A stretch of DNA of 64,000 bases, from positions 1 to 64,000 of the IMG/VR virus record IMGVR_UViG_3300046804_002503. One strand, given 5' to 3'. The stretch comes from a virus. The position numbers were made by a program, and so were the translations under genes. Position 1 is the first letter of the stretch. Each line of letters opens with the position of its first letter. Positions 16,492 through 26,300 of the stretch are shown here, one piece after another. The notes beneath the pieces are model-generated. The model was not told the origin of the DNA. It saw only the letters and a program-made list of their open reading frames with translations, and did no database searches.

Positions 16492-17311
16492 TCTGGATAA
16501 AAGAAATGAAAGGATTTGGGGCTAAAATAGGTGGCCAGCAGTAAAGAATTAAATCTTTAGCTATTTCTTGATCTTTAAATATAGAATAATCTTCTGCTAC
16601 CGTGTCTAAAAATTCTTTAATAGAAGAAACTTCGTCAGAAACCGATTCTGCATCTTGATTAAATTCTGCAAATTCTTTGTCTAAAGCAGATTTTTCCTTT
16701 TCTACGTGTTTACGTATTAGTTTCATCATTTGCTCTTTACAATAATCTAGGTCTTTAATCTTATTAACATCAAATATACCCAAAATAAGCATTATCTTTT
16801 TGGTTTCTAGATTTATATCTTTATTGGCAAATAGCTTTAAAGTTTCTAAAGTAAAATGTTCTTCTTCGTAGTCTTTAATAAAAACATTTTTCCGTATCAA
16901 TTTTAACATAAAATATACGGATTCTAAATTTTTTAATTGAGTATGATCTTGAAAAGATTCTTCTACAATTTTTAGCTGGTTAGGAGATAAAATTTCTTTA
17001 ACTGCTTTGAAATAGTTTTTATTCATCTGAGCCAAATTGGCTGGAACTATGTCATACGTTTTAGAAGAAATTCTATTCTCGTCTGTGTCATATTCGTAAT
17101 AGGTAATATGACCATAATAAATTTTTTCGACCTTTTCAGTGATGAAATTATAAGCCTCAAAAAATATTGGATTCCTGAGTAAAGGTCTATTTGTATAATT
17201 AGAATTACATGTAAAAAATTTATTCCAAGTTTGATTATTATTGGAATAAACTATATTTACTATAGTTTTATCTAGAGCATCATCTATAATAGATTTGATA
17301 TGACTAATCAT
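16478..17311 (-). CDS. Unrecognised helical protein heading the enzyme cassette
   Basis: 277 residues that I cannot assign. The sequence is largely helical and charged, with a highly acidic stretch near 205-235 (KEFAEFNQDAESVSDEVSS) and a distinct hydrophobic end (LILYCWPPILAPNPFISF). There is no signal peptide, membrane segment, Cys cluster or nucleotide-binding motif. It lies just downstream of the 3433-residue fibre gene and overlaps the radical SAM gene by 14 nt, so it could be a partner protein of the cassette or a fibre-folding chaperone. Neither is shown by the sequence. Confidence 0.55.
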   Translation of the reverse strand: MISHIKSIIDDALDKTIVNIVYSNNNQTWNKFFTCNSNYTNRPLLRNPIFFEAYNFITEKVEKIYYGHITYYEYDTDENRISSKTYDIVPANLAQMNKNYFKAVKEILSPNQLKIVEESFQDHTQLKNLESVYFMLKLIRKNVFIKDYEEEHFTLETLKLFANKDINLETKKIMLILGIFDVNKIKDLDYCKEQMMKLIRKHVEKEKSALDKEFAEFNQDAESVSDEVSSIKEFLDTVAEDYSIFKDQEIAKDLILYCWPPILAPNPFISFIQSENY

Positions 17312-17356
17312 ATTAGAACATATCTAATTACATTCCAATTCTAAAATAGAACCGTG

Positions 17357-20300
17357 TTAGTTAGGAATGTTGTAAAGAGGCATCATGTAGTCTTTACCAT
17401 TTACTGTCACTCTTAAATAATTGGCTATAGACCCAGCAGCGGTTGCACCGGGCTCTAAAGCCAACGGATTAGAGTTAGAACCCAATGCTAAACTGGTGTT
17501 TAAAGTGGTTGTAGCATTTTGTCCAATAGCTATACCAGCTCCAGGTGTAAAGTATCCAGTTATGAATTGAGCTGGAGGAGAAGATTTTATAGCCACACGA
17601 GATAATCGATAAGTGAATCTATTTATAACTTGAGTAATAACAACTGGGTGTACTTTACCATCTCCTTCGTCTTTAACATTTTCTGGGAAAGTGCCGAAGT
17701 AATCTTCTATAACAGTTCCTGGCCAGTTAAAGACTTGATAGGATGCTGGTGTAGTACTTGTGTCATCTAGTGGTATAAGGGTACCATCTTCTTTTTTACC
17801 TATTTTAACATATTGTGGTACTAAAATGTCAGCTAAATAATCTCCAACTCGTAAAGCAGAAATAGAAGTAACCACACTGCTTAATCCAATACCAGTAAGA
17901 GTCATTATGTCTGAACCAGTAGTTAATTGTATTGGTAAAGCAAATCGATAATCTGTTTGTTGGAAACGAGCTGTAAGGCGGGATGTACCGGTAGATGTGT
18001 AATTGACTGCACCCGGGAATGGTTTTGAAAGAGCCACACGAGTTTCATCTAAAATAGAAGTAATGTAGGTATTGGGGGCAAACAAATTATTTGCATTTCC
18101 GAATACAAATCCTTCTACCAACATACCAATTTTCATCTTATATCCTGGATCAATTTTTAATCTAGCATAAGTTAAATTGTTTCTATAATTGCTTAATGTA
18201 GAACCTTCTACTAAACCGTCATAAACTAACATTGCTAAATTTCTGCCAACTGTAGCCTTTTCTAATTCCATGTCATATACTATAGCTGTTGGAATTGTTT
18301 TGTTGGGGTTAGTTTCTGTGTTAGGCCTGTAAAGGTCAAAATAACTCTTATCACCGGTGTTAACGTTCCAAACACTGGTTTGTATTTGACTTTCATCTGT
18401 TATTAAATCTGTAAGTCTTGTATCTTGAGTAGAACCAGATACAAACACTCGAGCACCTACTGGATCAGATTGTATGGCGTATAACTCAACTGCACTGGTG
18501 AAAAGAGTTTCAACTGAGGTTTCTGCAGCATTTAATCTTTCCACATAATGAATGTAGCCAGCATCATTATTTTCTGTTTCTTGCTTTCTAGCATAATAAA
18601 CACGACCAGTGTTATCAGAAGATACGTCTATAATTGGTCCTGTGTTAGGTGAAGTAAGGAACAGACTGCTGAGATTTGCAACGGCTACGGTACTTAAACG
18701 GGCTGTAAATCCAGTTCCTTTGGGATTAAAGATTTTTCTAACTCTATTGTTAGCAGAGTCTGCTACATATAATATACCGTCTGGGGCCACGGCACCCCAA
18801 GGAGTAACTGCAGATGTGTTGGTGTTTAAAGTTAAACGTACAGGCTTATTTAAAGAACCGTAAGAACCAATAGCGTGATCTGAAGTTCCAATTCCTACAT
18901 TATTTAAATTTAAAACTCCGGTAGTTACTGGAGTTGGATTATCATCAAACAATCTAGCTTGTACTGCAGATTGTGTAAAAGGCCAATCTGCTGGGAAATT
19001 AGCAGAATTTACAACCCCAAAAGGAGTTGGTAAAGACTCATACAAAGGAGTATAAGCAAACGGACGCTGACCGAAGTTGATATGAGCAACAGATGCTCTG
19101 GCTGCCAATGCTCCTAAACGGATAAGAGGATAAACAGTTCCAGTAATTCCTGTAAATGCTACCCCTTGAGATATACCATTTTTATAAAAAGTTAAAGAAC
19201 CGTTTGTGGATAAAAGAACACTAATGACGTCCCCAATGCTGTAAGGTAAACCGTAAGCGGAACCAGTTCCTCCTGTGAATTTTCGACCATCACTAAAATA
19301 ACCATTAATGCCAGTTGCTCCGGTAGTTTGGGTAATATCTGAAGTTACACCTACAATAACCCCGGATGCATTTAGATCTGATATAGTAACTTCCCAATAC
19401 CAATTCCTGCTTCTATCTAATGGAATGTTACCATAACGATGGGCTCCAGTAGTTGTTGCAGCTAAAGCTGTGGACATGGTAAGATTGCCGTTAGATAAAC
19501 TGGTATTTGTCAGATCTCCGTTTGCTGGATTTAACGTAGCAAAGTTACCAACAGCTTGTCGAGGCTTTCCGGTTAGTATATTTGCTATAGATATTTGGTT
19601 AAGAGGAGTATCTGAACAACGATTATAAAGAGCCATTAGAAATGAGCTGGTATAAACCGGCACATCATCTACAATAATGCAAGACAACCAAAAATCTCTA
19701 GGTGCTGTTGTATCTCCGTGTCCAATAGTAATAGAGGTAAGGGTGGTTACCCCTAAATTAACTTTACTAAATTGAACTCCAGTGGCAACTCCGGGCACAG
19801 TTTGAGATGTTCCAGTAATATTTGCTCTAATAGATCCCGGAGAAGCCCATGCTAAATAACAATAAGCTTCTATTTTAGAGGTTGCTACTATAGGCCTTGA
19901 GAAATAAAGGGTAATAGCATTGGCGCCCGCGACAGCTGTTGCCTTGGCTATAGAATAACGATAAGCATTAGTATTGTCTGTAGAGGCGGGTAAAGTGGCG
20001 TTACCAAAAGCTCCGACACCATTTCTAGAATCCCAACCACTCAGTTCTGTTACAGTAGAGGAACCGGTGGTGCCGGTGAGGCTGAAAGAAACGATATTAG
20101 TTGGTGTAAAATTGTTGCCCCTGCCTGATGAATCTCCACCTATATCTGAGGCTACTACGTAAAATTTTAAATAAAATCCATTGGTTCCATAACTACCACT
20201 ATACTCCTTAGGAGACCATATTTTATAATTTTGTAATACAGCATCTGTAGAGTAATCATAAGTTCCAAAAGAACTTGCTGGTAAGGCTAGTCCGTCTACA

Positions 20301-23300
20301 AAAATGGCCTCTGTCATGTATCCATCAAATGCTGCTGTGGGTGCTAAAGAGGTACCCCTGCCCAATTCATGAACTACAGATGCATTCCATCCATAATCTG
20401 TATTTAAAATTAATGGTCTATAGGTGCTAAAAGATCTTACGATAGAACCATTTACATAAATACGTAATCTATCAGATTCTACAGGTTGTGTGGTATCCAT
20501 AGCAACCACTATATGATACCAAGTATTGGTGTCTGTAAAGGTTTGTGTGGTTTTAGCAAATACGTTGGCTGGTATTTGAGCACCTAAACCACTTACTACT
20601 AACGTATTGTCTGTACCAAAATAAATATAACCTTCTGAAAATTCAGAATTTGGTGTAGCTGCTGTGGGGGCAAATAAAACTTGAGGTGTAGTTGTAGATA
20701 AAGTTCCGCGTTTAACCCAAGCACTCCAGGTCCATGTTTTGCGGTTTCCACTGGCAAATGTTCTACTCAAATAAGTAGGAGCCAATACACCTGAGGAACG
20801 AAAACGTAACGAATTAATTGTGAGTAAAGAATCGTTTCCTCTTAAATTGTTAAGATCGAGGCTAGATGGAATTCTATTTATAGAAGACGGGCTTTGTACT
20901 TCAAAATCATAATACTTGGTTCTAGCTATAGCATCGGCTCCAGAATTAGCCCAAAAAGCCTGGGGAATAGCACTTAAGCTTCCGGCTAAGTTTGGACTAA
21001 TTGTATTAGTAGTTAAATTTATACGTTTTACAGCATTGTCCATGCTATCTGCCACATATAAAGTATCAAAGTTTGAATTTAAAGTTAGACCACGTGGACG
21101 GTTAAAGAACGGTAATAAACCACCGGCAAATGGTCTGACACCGCCTTGATCAGCAAAATCAAATGGAGTGTTAGTCCCGGCTGTGCCCACTTCACCGTGC
21201 AGGTGTCTGTCTGTAGCAAATAAACCTGAGCTAGTTCTGCCATATTTTAAGGTGATAGGATTAATGTAGGGATTGAATGGATGATCTTCATCTGGTAATC
21301 CGGCCACACCAGCATATGTTTCAATTACCTGTGACCTGGTGTGATAACGCCTGATAACATCATTTTTAGTATCAGAGAAATAAACTTGAGTTACAACGTT
21401 TCCACTGTTAACTACAGCAAAGTCTCTAATTGGATATTTCGGAGCAGAGAATGAAATTTTGGGTGCTAAATTATCAATAATAGCAACTGGTCTTAAATTG
21501 GCTATGGTTGTGTTTATTGGAGTTGAATTGGGTACTGCATACGGGTTACCATAAACTGTACTGAGGCTGTAAACCCTTGTGGCAGAGACAGGTAGATCTA
21601 TTCTACGTAATAAACCAACTTTGTCGTCTTTAGACACATCTAATAAGAACAAGCCATTTAATCCAGCCCCGTCAAAAGCTGCATTTTTGTAGAGCCCCGC
21701 TAAACCCATACAATTTACTAAAGAACCGTATAAACCGTAACGAGAATCTAATAATCTGTTATAGTTTACACTACCTACAATAGTTCTGCTAAATCCATCA
21801 TGTGGATTCATGTAAGGTCCAGTGTTCAACATGCGGACCGCGTTTCTATATCTACCACTGGAATTGTTGGCTGGAGCCGGAGTATTCCATCCCCAGAAAG
21901 TTGGAGAAGATCCCAAAACTGTGTGGCTGCTAGCTGTTTGGAATGTAGTTGTGGCACTGGCAAGATCTGGAGAAGATGTCAAGACATATAACTGATTAGA
22001 AGCAGCATTAGTTTGAGTTCCCCATGTTAATTGGGTGATGTTGTGGTAGAAAACAAATTCTCCCGGGCCAGACATTACATTATGTAATTTAAGGTAAGCA
22101 TGATGTGGGTGGGCTGACAACATGTTTACACCGGATATTCTACCAGAAAATACTTCAAACCAGTCTCCATTGTTGGGATGACGAGCGTTGTTGAAGGATG
22201 CGTTAGTTGATGGATATGCTACAGAATTTACTATAGGAACTGCAGAAGCTGGTCTGTTGTTCAAAGCCATTGAATAGCCTAAATAATCTAAAACTAATCC
22301 ATCAGGAGAAATTTTTCTAATAGTTGAATTGGCCGTTTCAGAAACATACAGATTACCACTAGGATCTACAGAAATACCATTGGCATCATATAAACCAATT
22401 CTCTGAGCTGGTAACCTTGTTCGTGGATTTGCGGGGTAATAATAACCAAATCCGCGATTAATTTGATCTGTTAAAGAAGTGCCTCCAACTAAAGTAGATA
22501 CTCTAACTCGAGTTATGTCATAAACTCCACCAGCTCTAGGCACGCTTGTTGTCAAAACTAATTTTCTAACATAACTTATAGAACTTCCTTGATTTAATAA
22601 AGTTGGTGCTACATTGGGATTACCAGAAGGTGTGTTAAAGGAGAGATTAGCTGCTACAGCGGGAGATCCAACTATAGATGTGTCTGTTACATAAAGATGT
22701 GTTTCTGTGTTAGATATTTCTTTGATAGCGATGCCTCTAGGGCCTAGGAACCTGGGCGATTCATTTGTAATTAAAGCAGCAGAATCTATAGAATCAAGCC
22801 CTCCATCTATTCTTCCACTGTTATTATTGCCAGCAACTGTAACGGTGGCTCCGGTTACAGTGTCTACTCGTCTAATTCTATAATTTAAAGTGTCTGTGAC
22901 ATATAAATATCTTCCATTAGAACTTAAAGCTAAACCGTAAGGAGCTTTAAACCTAGAAGCAGACCCAGAACTGGCATCTTGGTAACTTCCGTCTACGTCA
23001 TGAGGCAAAGCACCGGCTAAGAGAGTTACTGTGCGATCTACCAAGTTCATTCTCTTAATAGTGTTTGTACCAGTGTCGGCTATGTATAAAATTCTAGCAT
23101 TACTATCAACTGCTAATCCACGAGGTTGGAAGAAAGTTGTAATCAAAGCAGCTTGAGGTGAATTATAAACGTTAGTCGGCCAAGAAGGGTTAACAGTGGT
23201 TTGACCAACCCCTGCAAAAGCTGGCCAGATCTGTATATATGAATGATTTCCATACACATCATCTAAGGCAACTGCAGACAAGCAATGTATAGTACCGTTG

Positions 23301-26300
23301 TTTACACAAGATATATAAATGTTGTCATTATTATCCATCGTGATACCAACTCCATAACGATGGTCCGCTTCACTGGCTCCTAAATTATTTGAAGATAACG
23401 TACTGCCAAAATGGCTAGCTGGAAGGGTTGGTCTTAAAGGAGAGATTAATCTCTTATATCCATGTTGAGTTACCTTGTAGACACTGGTTGGTGCTCCTTC
23501 AGTTGTTAAAGTTGCGCGGGATCTCATGGTTCCGGCCGGAGCTACTCCTTTAACATTTCCCAATTGCTGGTCACCGTGTATGTTGGAATCTACGATTACA
23601 AGTTCTCCAGTACGAGGGCTTATAGTCATTTGTTGCGGATATCTTAAATTAGGATATGCTGTTCCGTGAATTGCAGTGTTGTTAGATACTGCATAAGAAG
23701 ATTTTGCTAAACTATATGTATTAGCTGGTAAAAATGCAGTTGTACCGGCTGGTATTTTAATAATTAAATCACTTAAGATTGTACCTGCATCTTTTAAGTT
23801 TTTAGCATCGTATGTAGTTGTCGGGGTTGCTGCTGCTCTGGCAGCAACAAAAATGTTTCCAGCCGGGTCTCTAGTTAAATTTACTATTTCTGTAATAGTT
23901 TTATTATCTAAAGCAGATTGATCACCTCTACGAGATACTTTGCTCAAGGAAGCCCTTGGAGTCACACTAAGCCCAACCCCAGCTGCATTTACTTCCACAT
24001 CCCAAATTACAAAACCATAAGAAGGACCAAAATCTCCGTCCAACATTAATTCTGAAGCGGTCGCATTATTAGAATTTAAAGTAGTTGCTCCATAATCTGT
24101 TTTAATTACAGTCGGAAAGCGTTTAGAATTTGCAAAAGTTAAATACCTTTTTGGTGTGGCTGCTCCATCAGTAACATAATTAATGTGCTTGGGTGCGTAG
24201 TATTGAGCACTTGTTAAACCTGTAATATTGTTGAAAATGTAAGGTATACCTATTTCTCCTACGAAACCGGATATACCACTAAGACCCGAATTAATCCCCG
24301 CGGCGTTGTTAATAGTTAAACCAGATCTTTTACCGGTTGCTATTTCTAATTTGAAAACTACATGATCTATGGAATCTGTAACATATACATAAACTCCGTC
24401 AGTTGTAGTAGAATAGCGACTAGATTGATTTCTAGAAATAATTGGTCCTATAGAATTGCTAGCTGCAGAATTGACCGAAGCTCCAACAATAGTAGAAGTT
24501 GCACCGGTTGCTAAATTAACTTTACGTATAGCCCCCAAGTCACCAGAGCTGTTATCATCTTCAAAAATGTAAGCAAATCCGGTGTTGTCTGTTACAATTT
24601 TGCGAGGTTGTCTTGGGAATGTTGGCACCTGAGTAATACAAGCTGTAGATGTACTGACTCCGGGAGCGTATCCATCTATTAAACCGGATTCAAACCCACA
24701 AGCTAAAGAGCTAGAAGAATTTGCCATACACCCAAAGGCGCCAATTGATAAATTTTTTGATTGGGTGTAAGTTCCTACTAAAGGTTCTTGACTTGTAGAA
24801 CAAATAGACAAAATACTAGATCCGCCATCTATTGCTGCATCATTATAACAAATGAAAGGATGGGTAAATTTAAGTAACGTATTATCTATGGAAGCATTAG
24901 CCACTTTAGACAAAACTATACGATATCTCCCGTCGCAATGCCATGCTCTGTTGACATTGTTTTGACCCGGAATGGGACTTCCTAAACATGCTTCATCTTT
25001 ATATACACTTGTAATAACAGTGTCTGTTGGAATACCGCAACCACATACATTAGTTTTTGGTGCAAATAAAGAAACGTCTATATTATAACCTAAACCAATG
25101 TCACATATGACTTCTGAACCATTTATAGTTTTGGCTACAGCTGCGTGATGAATAAAAGAACAATAATCTAAAAATATGCTGTTAGCTGTATTATTGAATA
25201 AAGGAGAGCTGCTTGGATCTAAAGGAATAGAAGGAATACTGAATCCAGCTTTTACAGTGTCATTAACATCATTTACACAAAGACCTCTTATTTTCGCGTC
25301 TGGACCAATTGCTATAGAGCCCCAAGTAGTTGCACCAGAATTAGATCCTAACACTGTCCCATAACAACGGGCCCAAGCACCACAACCAATAGAGGTTGAT
25401 CCAGTACAAGCCAAGCTATTATATCCATAAGCAGAACTACACTTTTGAGCATAGCTGCCTTCCGCAAAGGCAGTTCCATACTGACATGCTGTAGAACATC
25501 TTCCTATAGCTGTACTAGATGAGGTGGTATTAACATTTTGACCAATACTCATTGAATTGGTATTGGCATTAATACAAATACCAATTGCTAAGGAACAGAC
25601 AGAAGCACTACTACGAGAACCAATAGCAATAGACTCGTTAGCTGCTGAAGAGTTGTAACCAAGAGCTACAGAATAGTTACTAGATCTGGCTAAATTGCCC
25701 ATAGCTACAGAATAGCCATCTGAACAAGAATTTGATCCTACTGTAGCACTTTCACATCCAGCTATAGTTTCAGTTCCTACAGAGGTACCACCGTGAGCAG
25801 TTCCTTTAGCCTTAAAGCCGATAATAGTAGAATTATTAGAAGTAGATTCGACGCCGCAACCTATTAAAATTTGGTTATTAGCTGTTGCTTTAATTCCATC
25901 TCCCACCACAACAGATCCTTCACAAATTGCTTCTGATAAAGATCCAATAGCAACTGCATGTGTGGCCGCTTTAGCTTGATATCCTATAGAAATAGCAGCA
26001 TGAGAAGAGATGGCGGCTTCACCAATAGCAACTGAAGAAACAGCTCCAAGAGCACATGTACCTATTACGGTGTCTGACTCCTTTGCTATGGAACAATATC
26101 CGACCGCCACGGAGAAACAATCATTAGCACAGCTTTCATGTCCTAAGGCAGTGCCACATTGTGCAGAAAAGGAATCTCTTCCTATAGCAACACCAGCAAA
26201 ATTACTTTTTGCGTTATGACCAACTGCAACACCACCATCTGTAGCACAAGAACAAGCTCCAACTGACACCCCACACTGCTCCCCACAAGCTCCTACACCA

